Counted from the first letter of the stretch, positions 41,898 through 51,324 are shown. The stretch is 64,000 bases of DNA from Martelella limonii (GCF_013344475.1 NZ_JABUOU010000010.1:1-64000), one strand, 5' to 3'. Notes: generated by a model not told the origin, from the letters alone. Numbers and translations are program-made.

Positions 41898-43616
41898 ATG
41901 ACCGAATATGAGATGCTGCGCATCATCGATTTCCTGAACAGCCTCACCAGGCCGTTCGGAACGGTCGTGGCCGACAGCAGGGGCGACCCGGTCTTCCAGC
42001 TGACGCTTTCCCTGATGCAGGCGCATCTGACCGGCCGCGACATCACCAAGAGCGCGCTTGCCGAAAGCGGCGGCGTGCCGTTCGTCACCGCCATGCGCCA
42101 TGTCACCCAGATGATCGAGGACGGAAACATCGTGCTCGATCCGCGCACGGCCACGGGCCGCAGCTTCTATGTCCGTCCGAGCGAGCAGTTGCAGCAGCGC
42201 TTCATGGATTACTGCCGCAGCGTCAAGGCCACGATCGGGCGTACCTTCGGCACCATCACCTCGGATGAGGACGTCGACGAGTTCTATTTCGGCGGCTCCA
42301 ACTTCTCGCGCGTGGTGATCCCGCCGCCGCGGCTGCAGAGCCACCACGCCTCCGGCGCCAAGGAATTGCGGTTCCTGTTCCGGAAGGACAATTATTTCGA
42401 GGCGCTGCGCAACACCTGGGCGGATCTGCGCGCCAATATCGGCTCGATCCAGAATGTCGACCTGTTGCCGCTGCCGCAACTTTACGACCGGATCATCGAA
42501 AACGGCGCCCGCAAGAGCTCCGAATTCGATGTCATCTGCGTCAACAAGCCATGGGTCGGCGATCTGGTCGATCGCGGTCTGGTGCGCCCACTCGATCCGC
42601 TGATTGCCGAAAGCCGGATCCAGCCGCTCGATTTCTCGCCGATGGTGTGGGATTCGGGCGCCTGGCAGGGCACGCAATATGGCGTGCCGATCTACACCAC
42701 GGTCGAGCTGTTCCTGGCGCGACAGGACATTTTCGAACGCGCCGGCCATGCCTATCCGCGCACCTTCGACCAGGTCATCGATGCGGCGAAGGCGCTGCAG
42801 CGCCCGTCCGAGGGGCTTTATGGCGTCGCCTGGAATGCGGCGAAGGGGATGCCGATCGCCAGCACCTTCATGGTTCTGCTCGGCTCCTGCAACACCGCCT
42901 GCCTCAACCTGCCGCGCCGGCGCATCCACATGCCGATGCATGATCTGGTCTCCGACAGGCTGCGCGGCCAGGTGCTGACCGATCAGGCCTTCGAGGTGCT
43001 GGACTACATGCACCGCCTCGTCGGCGTGTCGGAGCCGAACATTCTGACCATGGACTGGGACCGCCGCGTGGACGCGCTTCTGACCGGCAAGGCGGTCATG
43101 GGCTATTGCTGGTCGATGCATGCAGCCCTGATGGAATATCACGTCAAATCCGTGGTGTCCCGGCGCATGCGCTATCTCGAACAGCCGAAGGGCAGGGCCG
43201 GCATGCACGCGAACCCCGTTGGCGGCTTCCATCTGATGATCCCGTCCAATCTCGATGAAGAGCGCGTGGCGCTCGCCTTCGATGCGATCAGCTGGATGTG
43301 TTCTCCGGAAGTGATGAAGGAGCATGTCTCGGAAGGCTTTCCGGTGGCGCCGCGCTTTTCGGTCGCAGCCGACCCGGAAGCGGCGGCAAGCTCGCCGGTC
43401 ATGGGCGTCGTCGCAAGGCTGCTCAAATCCAACTCGGTCTGCACCTGGTCGCGCCCGGCCGTGCCCGAATATCACGGGATCGAGGCCGTGCTCGGCCGCG
43501 AGATCCATGCCGCATTGCGCGGCGACATATCCGACCGCGAGGCGCTGGAGCGCGCCCAGCGCGCGATCGATGGCCTGCTTTCGACCCGTCAGCTCGCCGC
43601 CGAAAACTATGCCTGA
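41898..43616 (+). CDS. cytoplasmic winged-helix/substrate-binding-protein fusion, probable ligand-responsive regulator
   Basis: A 572-residue protein without signal peptide. Residues ~34-93 look like a winged helix: helix around FQLTLSLMQAHL, turn and recognition region GRDITKSALAESGGVPFV-TAMRHVTQMIEDG, then a wing ending in GRSFYVRPS. From ~156 to ~560 the sequence reads as an SBP_bac_1 (MalE-like) fold (YDRIIENGARKSSEFDVICVNKPWV, YGVPIYTTVELFLARQDIFERAG, GFHLMIPSN, MKEHVSEGFPVAPRF). I infer a transcription factor using a solute-binding fold as ligand sensor, not a transporter component. It lies 29 bp after the dehydrogenase and 21 bp before maleylacetate reductase. Confidence 0.72.
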   Translation: MTEYEMLRIIDFLNSLTRPFGTVVADSRGDPVFQLTLSLMQAHLTGRDITKSALAESGGVPFVTAMRHVTQMIEDGNIVLDPRTATGRSFYVRPSEQLQQRFMDYCRSVKATIGRTFGTITSDEDVDEFYFGGSNFSRVVIPPPRLQSHHASGAKELRFLFRKDNYFEALRNTWADLRANIGSIQNVDLLPLPQLYDRIIENGARKSSEFDVICVNKPWVGDLVDRGLVRPLDPLIAESRIQPLDFSPMVWDSGAWQGTQYGVPIYTTVELFLARQDIFERAGHAYPRTFDQVIDAAKALQRPSEGLYGVAWNAAKGMPIASTFMVLLGSCNTACLNLPRRRIHMPMHDLVSDRLRGQVLTDQAFEVLDYMHRLVGVSEPNILTMDWDRRVDALLTGKAVMGYCWSMHAALMEYHVKSVVSRRMRYLEQPKGRAGMHANPVGGFHLMIPSNLDEERVALAFDAISWMCSPEVMKEHVSEGFPVAPRFSVAADPEAAASSPVMGVVARLLKSNSVCTWSRPAVPEYHGIEAVLGREIHAALRGDISDREALERAQRAIDGLLSTRQLAAENYA

Positions 43617-43637
43617 TCACCTGCTGAAAGAGATACA

Positions 43638-44708
43638 ATGACCATCAATGATGACTTCGTCTTCAAGGGAATTCCGACCCGCGTGCTGTTCGGCGCCGGC
43701 ACGCTCGCCCGCGCCCGCGACGAGGTGGAAAAGCTCGGCGGCAAGGCCGCGCTCGTGCTCTCCACGGAACATCAGAGTGCCGAAGCCGAACGCATGGTGG
43801 ACGATCTCGGCGCTCTTGCCGCCGGCCGTTTCTGCGAGGCGGCGATGCACACGCCGACGGATGTGACGGAAAAGGCGCTCGGCGTCGCCACATCGGTTGG
43901 CGCCGATTGCGTGGTCTCGATCGGCGGCGGCTCCACGATTGGTCTCGGCAAGGCGATCGCGATCCGCACCGGCATGCCGCATCTTGCGATCCCCACCACC
44001 TATGCCGGATCGGAAATGACCGACATTCTCGGCGAGACCAAGGATGGCAGAAAGACGACGCGGCGCGATCCGGCGATCCGGCCGAACACCGTGATCTATG
44101 ACGTGTCGCTGACGCTTTCGCTGCCGAAGGCGCTCACCGTCACCTCGGCGCTGAATGCCGCCGCCCATGCGGTGGAAGCCCTTTATGCGCCGGATGGCAA
44201 TCCGATCGTCTCCCAGATGGCGGCTTCGGCACTGGAGGCCCTCAATCGCGGCCTGCCGCTGATCATGAAGGACGGAGCTGACCTCGAGGGCCGGCGCCAG
44301 ACATTCTACGGCGCCTGGCTCTCGGCGATCGTGCTGGGTCAGGCGGCCATGGGCCTTCACCACAAGCTCTGCCATGTGCTCGGCGGCTCGTTCAACCTGC
44401 CCCATTCCGAAACCCATGCAATCCTGCTGCCGCATACGGCCGGCTTCAATGCCGGCGCGGCGCGCGCGGCGCTCGCTCCCGCAACCGATCTCTTTGGCGA
44501 TGATCTCGGCGGCGGTCTCTGGGATTTCGCGCAATCTGTCGGCGCGCCACTCCGGCTGGCCGATTACGGCTTTACCGAGGCCGATATTCCCCGCGCTGCC
44601 GAGATCGCCGGAACCGACCGCTACGACAATCCCCGCGATTTCGATGCCGCCGACATGACACGCATCCTGACGGCGGCGCTCAATGGCGACCGCCCCGAGA
44701 CATTCTGA
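43638..44708 (+). CDS. maleylacetate reductase
   Basis: A 356-residue iron-containing-alcohol-dehydrogenase-family enzyme of the maleylacetate reductase branch, reducing maleylacetate to 3-oxoadipate. NAD motif GGGSTIGLGKAIA, then PTTYAGSEMTDI, and His-rich metal-site regions HAVEALY, GLHHKLCHVLGG and HSETHAI. Placed 11 bp before hydroxyquinol dioxygenase, whose product is its substrate; the pair is diagnostic of the hydroxyquinol route in resorcinol, chlorophenol and resorcylate degraders. Confidence 0.92.
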   Translation: MTINDDFVFKGIPTRVLFGAGTLARARDEVEKLGGKAALVLSTEHQSAEAERMVDDLGALAAGRFCEAAMHTPTDVTEKALGVATSVGADCVVSIGGGSTIGLGKAIAIRTGMPHLAIPTTYAGSEMTDILGETKDGRKTTRRDPAIRPNTVIYDVSLTLSLPKALTVTSALNAAAHAVEALYAPDGNPIVSQMAASALEALNRGLPLIMKDGADLEGRRQTFYGAWLSAIVLGQAAMGLHHKLCHVLGGSFNLPHSETHAILLPHTAGFNAGAARAALAPATDLFGDDLGGGLWDFAQSVGAPLRLADYGFTEADIPRAAEIAGTDRYDNPRDFDAADMTRILTAALNGDRPETF

Positions 44709-44719
44709 AAGGCCGAGAC

Positions 44720-45616
44720 ATGCACGACCAGACAAGCGAAAGCGGATATTTCACCGAGGCGGAATCCGCCGATGTGGTGATTGCCCGCAATCAGAAAGCC
44801 ACGGACCAGCGCCTTGCCGAGGTGATGGCGGTGATCACCCGCCACCTCCACGCGGCGGTCAAGGAGATCGAACCCACGGAAGAGGAGTGGATGAAGGCGA
44901 TCCAGTTCCTGACGGCGACGGGACAGATCTGCAATGAATGGCGACAGGAATATATTCTCCTGTCCGATATTCTCGGCGTCTCCATGCTCGTCGATGCCAT
45001 CAACAACCGCAAGCCATCGGGGGCGAGCGAATCGACCGTTCTCGGCCCCTTCCATGTCGACGATGCACCGCTGATGGAGATGGGCGCGGATATCTGCCTT
45101 GATGGCAAGGGCGAGCAGATGGAGGTGCGCGGCACGATCCGCGATCTCGACGGAAATCCGCTGCCGAACGTGCTGATCGATGTCTGGCAGGCCAATGACG
45201 AGGGGTTCTACGACGTCCAGCAGCAGGGCATACAGCCGGAATTCAACCTGCGCGGCCGGTTTCGCACCGGACCGGATGGCACCTACCGCTTCTGGGGCGT
45301 CCGGCCGAAATATTACGCGATCCCCGATGACGGGCCGGTGGGCAAGCTTCTCGGCGCGCTCGGCCGTCATCCCTATCGTCCGGCCCATCTCCACTACATT
45401 CTGTCGGCTGCGGGCTACAAGACGCTGACCACCCATATCTTCGATCCCGATGATCCCTACATCCATTCCGATGCGGTGTTCGGGGTGAAGGAAAGTCTGA
45501 TGGCAGCCTTTCAGAAGGTCGACAGTCCGGATGAGATGGCCGCATCAGAGCGCGAGGGCTGGTTCTGGCGCGTCGAGCACGATTTCATCCTCGAGGACGC
45601 AGGCCGGAACGGATAG
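44720..45616 (+). CDS. hydroxyquinol 1,2-dioxygenase (intradiol)
   Basis: A 298-residue intradiol dioxygenase cleaving 1,2,4-trihydroxybenzene to maleylacetate. The N-terminal helical dimerisation domain (to ~105) is followed by STVLGPFHVDDAP and the catalytic barrel. Fe(III) ligands by family alignment: Tyr164 in GFYDVQ, Tyr199 in KYYAIPDDGPVG, His223 and His225 in RPAHLHYIL. Last gene of the plus-strand operon. Catechol 1,2-dioxygenase is the alternative, but length, motif spacing and the reductase partner favour hydroxyquinol. Confidence 0.91.
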   Translation: MHDQTSESGYFTEAESADVVIARNQKATDQRLAEVMAVITRHLHAAVKEIEPTEEEWMKAIQFLTATGQICNEWRQEYILLSDILGVSMLVDAINNRKPSGASESTVLGPFHVDDAPLMEMGADICLDGKGEQMEVRGTIRDLDGNPLPNVLIDVWQANDEGFYDVQQQGIQPEFNLRGRFRTGPDGTYRFWGVRPKYYAIPDDGPVGKLLGALGRHPYRPAHLHYILSAAGYKTLTTHIFDPDDPYIHSDAVFGVKESLMAAFQKVDSPDEMAASEREGWFWRVEHDFILEDAGRNG

Positions 45617-45708
45617 CGAGAGCAGCGGTTCCGGCTTTCACGGAAAGGCGGAACCGCGCTCTGTTTACACGACATGCCGGGCGGCGGATCGCGTCGCCCG
45701 GAGCAGCA

Positions 45709-46437
45709 TCAGCCGACGGTGACGCCGCCGCAGACGAACAGCGTCTGGCCGGTGACGAAGCCCGCGCGGTCGTCGCAGAAGAAGCTCACCGCATTGGCGA
45801 CATCCTCCGGCGTGCCCATGCGGCCGACCGGTATGGCATCGGTGATCGCCTTGGTCTTCGGCGCGCCGGGCGGGTTGTTCTGCCAGAAGGCGGTGGTCGC
45901 GATCGGCCCCGGGGCGACGCAGTTGACGGTGATGCCTGCGCTGCCAAGCTCCAGCGCCCAGGTGCGCGCCATCGATTGCGCCGCGCCCTTGGTGGCGCTG
46001 TAGAGCGTGCGGTCGAGTTTGCCCTTGGTGACGCGGCTGGTGTTGAAGACGATCCGGCCGAAGCCGTGCTCGCGCATGCCGGGCGCAACCGCCTGGGCGC
46101 AGATGATCGATGTCCTGAGATTGAGGTTCATCAGCCGGTCGAAATCTTCGAGCCGGACCTCATCGAGCGGGGCCGGAGCGACGATGCCGACATTGTTGAC
46201 GAGGCAGGCAATCGGATGGCGACCGACGATGGCGTTGACCGCCGCCTTCGCTGCCTCGGCGTCGAGCAGATCAACCTCGGTCGCGTCGGCCTGAAGCGTT
46301 TCGGCCTCGGGGGCGGCGACATCGAGCACGAAAACGCGAAACCCGTCCTGCTGCAGTCTGAGCGCAATCGCCTGGCCGATATTGCGACCGCCGCCGGTGA
46401 CGATCGCGCATTTCTGTTCATGGGTGGACATGTTCAT
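45709..46437 (-). CDS. SDR-family oxidoreductase
   Basis: A 242-residue classical SDR: TGGGRNIG for the cofactor, NNVG (variant of NNAG), Ser in FNTSRVTKG and YSATK as catalytic Tyr-Lys, C-terminus VTGQTLFVCGGVTVG. It follows the lactonase-like gene by 3 bp on the minus strand, so the two are co-transcribed. An internal ATG two codons in is an alternative start. Likely oxidises or reduces a pathway intermediate. Confidence 0.87.
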   Translation of the reverse strand: MNMSTHEQKCAIVTGGGRNIGQAIALRLQQDGFRVFVLDVAAPEAETLQADATEVDLLDAEAAKAAVNAIVGRHPIACLVNNVGIVAPAPLDEVRLEDFDRLMNLNLRTSIICAQAVAPGMREHGFGRIVFNTSRVTKGKLDRTLYSATKGAAQSMARTWALELGSAGITVNCVAPGPIATTAFWQNNPPGAPKTKAITDAIPVGRMGTPEDVANAVSFFCDDRAGFVTGQTLFVCGGVTVG

Positions 46438-46440
46438 TTC

Positions 46441-47349
46441 TCAGGGAAGGAGGCGCGGATTGACCGGCTCGGCGTGGAAACGGAAGGTGCCGTCCTCGGC
46501 CCGCACCATGCGGCCAAGCCCCGGATAGGGAAAGTGATAGCCGTGATAGCGGATGTTCTCGTCGGCCACCCTGGCGAAGATCGCGGCCTTGGCATCGGCG
46601 CCCATTTGGGGGTCGCTGTCGTAATCCATGTGGAAGAACCATTCGGGATGGTAGGGGTCGTAGATCTGGTGATGGGCGAGATCGCCCGTGAAGATCACCT
46701 TCTCGCCCTCGCTTTCGAACAGGAAGGCGGTCTGGCCGGCGCTGTGGCCTGCGGCAGACAGCGTGGTTACCCCTGGCAGGATGGTGTCGCCGATCTCGAA
46801 CAGATGCAGCCTCTCCCTGTAAGGTTCGACCGCCTCGATCGTGCCTGCCGTCCAGTCCTTGCGGAAATCATTGCGGGAAAGGTTCTCCTTGTCGGTCCAT
46901 TCGTCCCAGTCGGTCTTCGAGACATAAAGCGCGGCATTGGGAAAGGCCGGTTTGCCATCCGGGAGAAGCAGGCCGAAGGAATGGTCGGGGTGAAGATGGG
47001 TCATCAGCACCACGTCGATATCCGCGGCATCGATGCCTGCGGCCTTCATGTTTTCCTGAAGCCGGCCCATCTTGTCACCGAACATCACCGATGTCTGGCC
47101 CATGCCGGCATCGATCAGGATCAGCTTTTCGCCGGTATTGACGACGACCGGGTTGAGGTCCATCGGAATGTGATCGGCAGGCAGGAGGTGTTCCCGCTGC
47201 AGCGCGGCCATGCGTTCGGGCGGCGCGTTCGGAAAGATGCCTTCATAGCCGTGATGGATGTAGCCATCCCAGAGGGCGGTGCATTCCAGTCCGCCGATAT
47301 TGAACCTGTGCCAACCCGCATTTTGGGTCTTTTGTTGCCTCGCAGCCAT
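46441..47349 (-). CDS. metallo-beta-lactamase-fold hydrolase (lactonase-like)
   Basis: A 302-residue zinc hydrolase with THLHPDHSFG (His-x-His-x-Asp-His), AGHSAGQT, and FTGDLAHHQ as further ligands. ATG 47349 has GGGAGGAAAAGA upstream; the longer open frame would run through the operator region. It belongs to the branch holding AHL lactonases and esterases. In a locus with a Baeyer-Villiger-type monooxygenase, an alcohol and an aldehyde dehydrogenase, opening of the lactone product is the obvious role (inference). Confidence 0.85.
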   Translation of the reverse strand: MAARQQKTQNAGWHRFNIGGLECTALWDGYIHHGYEGIFPNAPPERMAALQREHLLPADHIPMDLNPVVVNTGEKLILIDAGMGQTSVMFGDKMGRLQENMKAAGIDAADIDVVLMTHLHPDHSFGLLLPDGKPAFPNAALYVSKTDWDEWTDKENLSRNDFRKDWTAGTIEAVEPYRERLHLFEIGDTILPGVTTLSAAGHSAGQTAFLFESEGEKVIFTGDLAHHQIYDPYHPEWFFHMDYDSDPQMGADAKAAIFARVADENIRYHGYHFPYPGLGRMVRAEDGTFRFHAEPVNPRLLP

Positions 47350-47404
47350 TCTTTTCCTCCCGTATGCTTCACCGTTCCGACAGACGCCGGAGCTGTTAGG
47401 CGTC

Positions 47405-47421
47405 ATACCGTAATACGGTAT
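47405..47421 (+). promoter_or_regulatory. GTAWTAC operator, site 3 (perfect palindrome)
   Basis: A perfect 17-bp palindrome ATACCGTAATACGGTAT centred at 47413, 56 bp upstream of the lactonase-like gene. It is the best match among the six sites. Confidence 0.8.
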
Positions 47422-47482
47422 TAATGTACAGAGGTGGCGCCAATGAAAGGCAAGTCTGTCGGTCTGCAAGACCTTAGGCAAT

Positions 47483-47499
47483 TGACGGTATTACGGTCA
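47483..47499 (+). promoter_or_regulatory. GTAWTAC operator, site 4
   Basis: TGACGGTATTACGGTCA, centre GTATTAC at 47488-47494, with TGAC/GTCA arms. It lies 78 bp (centre to centre) from site 3 in the divergent region between the lactonase-like gene and the GntR gene, consistent with autoregulation of the regulator. Confidence 0.75.
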
Positions 47500-47668
47500 T
47501 ATCATATCAGTGATGGTAAGACGAAAGACGCCGGGCCGTCCCTCGCATCCCCGGCGAAATCTTGTTAGACCCGTTTTGGGCCTGCCTGCGGGGAGGCAGA
47601 TCATTTTCGGGCGGGGTGCGTCCCTTCCGGCAGCCGGACCCGGTCCGGAACCAGTATCGGAGAGTTTT

Positions 47669-48364
47669 ATGGCAGGTTCCACAGTCATCGCACGCCAGGC
47701 GGCGCCGCTTCGCCAGCAGGTCGTGCGGCTTGTCCGCGAGGATATTCTCGAAGGCGCGCTGGTGCCCGGCCAGCGGCTGATCGAAAGTGCGCTTTGCGAG
47801 GCTTATGGCGTGTCGCGCACCGTCATCCGCGAGGCGCTGCGCCAGCTCGAATCCGAGCACCTGATCAGCGTCGTGCCCAATCTCGGCCCGATCGTGACCG
47901 TGCTGACCGAGAAGGAAATCCGTTCGATCTATGTCGTCCGGGCAGCCCTCGAAGGCCTTGCCGGACGGCTTTTCGCGCAGAATGCCACGGACAGCCAGTG
48001 CGCCAAGCTCAAGAACCTCTCGAAGCGCCTCGACAAGGACTATCGCAAGGGCAATGTCGAAAGCCGCGAGCAGATCAAGGCCGAGTTCTACACGCTGTTG
48101 ACCGAGGGTACGGACAATCTCGTGCTCGCCGAAAACCTCGCCAGCATGCATGCCCGCATCGCGATGTTCCGCCGCTTCGCCTTTGTCGACGAAAGCCGCA
48201 TCGAACCGTCGATTGCCGAGCTTGAGGCAATCATCGAGGCCGCTGCCGTCACCCGCGACGGCGATGCCGCCGCTGCCGCCTGCGAGCATCACATCACCCT
48301 TGCAGGGGAACTCGCGATCGCCGAATACATGAAGCGCAACAAGGCGATCCTCGGCGAGGACTAA
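47669..48364 (+). CDS. GntR-family (FCD-domain) transcriptional regulator
   Basis: A 231-residue regulator: N-terminal GntR winged helix (QQVVRLVREDILEGALVPGQRLIESALCEAYGVSR... TVIREALRQLESEHLI) and a helical FCD ligand domain with metal-binding His residues (HARIAMFRRFAF, CEHHITLAGE). ATG 47669 has GGAGAG upstream; the open frame before it runs through operator site 4. Divergent from the lactonase-SDR pair. It is the natural candidate to bind the GTAWTAC palindromes, since FCD-type GntR proteins favour GT-(N)-AC centred operators. Confidence 0.88.
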   Translation: MAGSTVIARQAAPLRQQVVRLVREDILEGALVPGQRLIESALCEAYGVSRTVIREALRQLESEHLISVVPNLGPIVTVLTEKEIRSIYVVRAALEGLAGRLFAQNATDSQCAKLKNLSKRLDKDYRKGNVESREQIKAEFYTLLTEGTDNLVLAENLASMHARIAMFRRFAFVDESRIEPSIAELEAIIEAAAVTRDGDAAAAACEHHITLAGELAIAEYMKRNKAILGED

Positions 48365-48470
48365 GGCGGGCCGTTTGGTCCGTCGTCGGCCTCAGCCGAT
48401 CTGCGGGGCTGTGGGTGGGCATGCGCGCGCTTGTGAATTCAATGGATAATCTTCAAGCGCAGGGCGGTCT

Positions 48471-48503
48471 GCCTGGATCCTCGGGACAAGCCCGAGGATG
48501 ACC
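48471..48503 (+). repeat. dispersed palindromic repeat, copy 2
   Basis: GCCTGGATCCTCGGGACAAG continues into CCCGAGGATGACC, the same element as at 34826-34857. It lies between the convergent GntR and alcohol dehydrogenase genes. Confidence 0.82.
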
Positions 48504-48607
48504 CTTTGGGGGAAGCGGGGCCCGTCGGCGATACCGGTTGGGCCAGTTCACTGACCCACCCTTTCGCGGTGGGAGCCGTCACATGGCGTCTGCCGCCAGC
48601 GAGGCTT

Positions 48608-49840
48608 CTATTCCCAGAAGCTTCTGTCGCCGGCAACGCCGCGGGCGAGCACCTTGCGCACGGCCTCTTCCGTCAATGGCGCCGGATTGTTGAGCACGAG
48701 GCGGCTCGCCTTGATGGCCGATCCGGCGATCCTGTCGAAATGGCTCTCATCAATGCCGAGTGCCGTCAGCTCCAGCGGCGTTCCGGTGGCTTCGAGCAGC
48801 GCCTCGATGCGGATGATTGCGGCGCGGGCCTGTTCTTCCTGCGAACTGCCCGGTGCGGCAACATCGAGCGCCTGTGCAATGCCTGCAAATTCTGCCGTGG
48901 CATAGGGCAGGTTCAGCCGCATCACATAAGGCAGAAGCGCGCCGACGCCGAAGCCGTGCGGCGTGTGGCCGATCGCGGCCATCGGGCTCTGGATCGCATG
49001 GGCGGCCGCCGTGCCGGTGGTGTTGATCGCCATGCCGGCGCAATAGGCGGCAAACATCACATCGGCGCGCGCTTCAAGGTCGGACGGCGTTGCGACGACC
49101 CGTTCCAGCGAACGGTTCATCAGCTTCAGCCCGTTCTCGCAGAACATGTCGGTGATGCGGTTCTTGCCGACATAGATCTGGGTCGCGATCTGCTCCGGCG
49201 TCGGGTTCTTGGGGCGCGCGGTGTAGGCTTCGACCAGGTGCGACAGCGCATCGGCAGCGGTTGCCGCCGTCAATCCCTTCGGGCAGGTCAGCGTCAGTTC
49301 CGGATCGATGATGGCGATTGCCGGCTCGATATGGGCATCCGCCACGGCCATCTTCATGCCGGTCTCCTCGTCGAAGACGATGGCAAGGCTCGTCACTTCC
49401 GCGCCGGTGCCGCCGGTGGTCGGGATGGTGATCACCGGAATGCAGGGGCCGGGCACGGCGAATTCGCCGAAATAATCGCGCACATCGCCGCCATGGGCCA
49501 GCACGGCGGAAGAGGCCTTGGCGAGATCCATGCAGGAGCCGCCGCCGACGCCGATGATGACATCCACCGCCCCGGCCATCGACGCCACGTCCATGACATT
49601 GCGGCGCGGCAGGTCGGGCTCGGCCCGGTCGAAGACCGTGACGGCGAGCCCGCTGTCACGCAGGTCTTTTGCCAGCGCCTCGAACTCCGGCGTGGTTGCC
49701 ATGCGCGCATCGGTAACCACCAGCGCGCGCGTGCCGAAGCCCTTGGCATAGCGGCCAAGCTGGCGCCGCTGGCCGGGGCCGAACAGCACCGTTTTTGGCT
49801 GGCGCACGAGGCCCAGCCCAAGCGCATTCTCCATGCCCAT
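48608..49840 (-). CDS. iron-containing alcohol dehydrogenase
   Basis: A 410-residue group III alcohol dehydrogenase. NAD motif GVGGGSCMDLAKA, then PTTGGTGAEVTS; metal ligands expected at Asp and His in DALSHLVEAY and the His of GHTPHGFGVGALLPYV. GMAINTTGTAAAHAIQSP is typical of the family. The start overlaps the aldehyde dehydrogenase stop by one base (TGATG), making an ALDH-ADH operon. Probably oxidises an omega-hydroxy intermediate to the aldehyde that ALDH then oxidises (inference). Confidence 0.89.
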   Translation of the reverse strand: MGMENALGLGLVRQPKTVLFGPGQRRQLGRYAKGFGTRALVVTDARMATTPEFEALAKDLRDSGLAVTVFDRAEPDLPRRNVMDVASMAGAVDVIIGVGGGSCMDLAKASSAVLAHGGDVRDYFGEFAVPGPCIPVITIPTTGGTGAEVTSLAIVFDEETGMKMAVADAHIEPAIAIIDPELTLTCPKGLTAATAADALSHLVEAYTARPKNPTPEQIATQIYVGKNRITDMFCENGLKLMNRSLERVVATPSDLEARADVMFAAYCAGMAINTTGTAAAHAIQSPMAAIGHTPHGFGVGALLPYVMRLNLPYATAEFAGIAQALDVAAPGSSQEEQARAAIIRIEALLEATGTPLELTALGIDESHFDRIAGSAIKASRLVLNNPAPLTEEAVRKVLARGVAGDRSFWE

Positions 49841-51324
49841 CAGATCAGCGCCTCATCAACCGTTACCGCCATGTATTTCGCTTCCATGAACTCGTAGATG
49901 CCATCCTGTCCGGCCTCGCGTCCGACGCCCGATGCCTTGGTGCCGCCGAACGGCGCCTTGGGATCGGCCATGATGCCGCGATTGATGCCGACCATGCCGA
50001 ATTCGAGTTTCTCCCCGAAGGTGAGCGCACGCGAGAGGTTTTTCGTGAATACGTAGGATGCGAGCCCGAAATCGCTTTCATTGGCAAAGGCCAGCGCTGC
50101 TTCCGGTCCATCGATGGCGAAGATCGTCGCGATCGGCGCAAACAGCTCGTTCGAGCACATCACCGCGTTGCGGCCTTCATAGCGCACCACGGTCGGTTCG
50201 AAGAAGAAGCCGTCGCCTTCGACCGCATGCCCGCCGGCAAGAAGCGTGCCGCCGGCATCGGTCAACTGTTTCAGCGTCTCGCTCAGCCGGTCGCGCTGCT
50301 TTGCCGAGATCATCGGGCCGACATCGACGGCGCCCATGCCGTCGCCGACGGTCAGCGCCTTGACCTTGGCCACGAACTTCTCCGTGAATTCGGCCTCGAC
50401 CTTGCTGTCGACGATGATCCGGTTGGCGGCAACGCAGGCCTGGCCGGCATTGCGGAACTTGCAGATGATCGCCTGCTCGACCGCGAGATCGATATCGGCA
50501 TCGTCAAGCACGATGAACGGGCCGTCCCCGCCAAGCTCCATCGAACAGCTCAAGATGTTGCGCGCGCCCTGTTCCATCAAGAGGCTGCCGACGCGGGTCG
50601 AGCCGGTGAAGGATACCTTGCGAAGCCGCTTGTCCTTCAAGAGCGGCTCGGACACGCCGGATGAACTGGTGGTATGCAGCAGGTTGGCAACGCCTGCCGG
50701 GAAGCCTGCATCGTGCAGAACCTGGGTAAACAGCGCGCCGGTCAGCGGCGTTTCCTGCGCGGTCTTGGTGATCGTGGTGCAGCCGGCGGCAAGGGCGGCG
50801 CCCGCCTTGCGCACGATCATCAGCAGCGGGAAGTTCCACGGCGTGATCAGCAGGCAGGGGCCGATCGGCTGGTGCTTGACCACCACCCGGAAACCGCCAT
50901 TGGAACTGTCGGAATAGGAGCCGTGGATATGCGCGCTCTGTTCGGCAAACCACAGCAGGAAATCCGCTGAAAGCAGGAATTCGGCGCGCGATTCCGTCAG
51001 CGGCTTGCCGCTTTCAAGCGTCATGACCTTGGTGAAGGCTTCCTCGCGCTCGAGCATCAGCCGGTAGGCCGCGTGCATCAGCTTCGCGCGGGCGCGCGGC
51101 GCGACCGATGCCCATTGGGGCTGGGCCTTCGCCGCCGCATCGAGCGCTTTGATCGCGTCTTCGGAGCCTGCATGGGAGACGGTCGCAAACGGCTTGCCAT
51201 TGGCCGGGTTCGTCACTGAAAAGGTGGACGGCCCCTCGACCCAGGCGCCATTGATATAGAGCCTTGTATCCGGCATCAGGGCGGCGTCGGCCGCGTCGAT
51301 CCGGCCCGGACTTTGTGTGTTCAT
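49840..51324 (-). CDS. NAD(P)-dependent aldehyde dehydrogenase (succinate-semialdehyde dehydrogenase-like)
   Basis: A 494-residue aldehyde dehydrogenase. ITPWNFPLLMIVRKAGAALAAG carries the catalytic Asn, FTGSTRVG the cofactor loop, MELGGDGPFIVLDDAD the general-base Glu, and the nucleophilic Cys is in NAGQACVAANRI. C-terminal EFGMVGINRGIMADPKAPFGG resembles the SSADH/GabD branch. ATG 51324 has AAGGA upstream. First gene of the ALDH-ADH operon and divergent from the monooxygenase across a region with two operators. Confidence 0.91.
   Translation of the reverse strand: MNTQSPGRIDAADAALMPDTRLYINGAWVEGPSTFSVTNPANGKPFATVSHAGSEDAIKALDAAAKAQPQWASVAPRARAKLMHAAYRLMLEREEAFTKVMTLESGKPLTESRAEFLLSADFLLWFAEQSAHIHGSYSDSSNGGFRVVVKHQPIGPCLLITPWNFPLLMIVRKAGAALAAGCTTITKTAQETPLTGALFTQVLHDAGFPAGVANLLHTTSSSGVSEPLLKDKRLRKVSFTGSTRVGSLLMEQGARNILSCSMELGGDGPFIVLDDADIDLAVEQAIICKFRNAGQACVAANRIIVDSKVEAEFTEKFVAKVKALTVGDGMGAVDVGPMISAKQRDRLSETLKQLTDAGGTLLAGGHAVEGDGFFFEPTVVRYEGRNAVMCSNELFAPIATIFAIDGPEAALAFANESDFGLASYVFTKNLSRALTFGEKLEFGMVGINRGIMADPKAPFGGTKASGVGREAGQDGIYEFMEAKYMAVTVDEALI

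Noticed and set aside
41637-43508. 623-aa antisense open frame
   Set aside because: Shadow of the winged-helix/SBP gene; no domain recognised, and the plus-strand gene has a strong ribosome-binding site and operon context.
41898-43616. Ordinary periplasmic binding protein
   Set aside because: No signal peptide, a long N-terminal helical winged-helix-like segment, and no MalF/MalG-type permeases in the operon.
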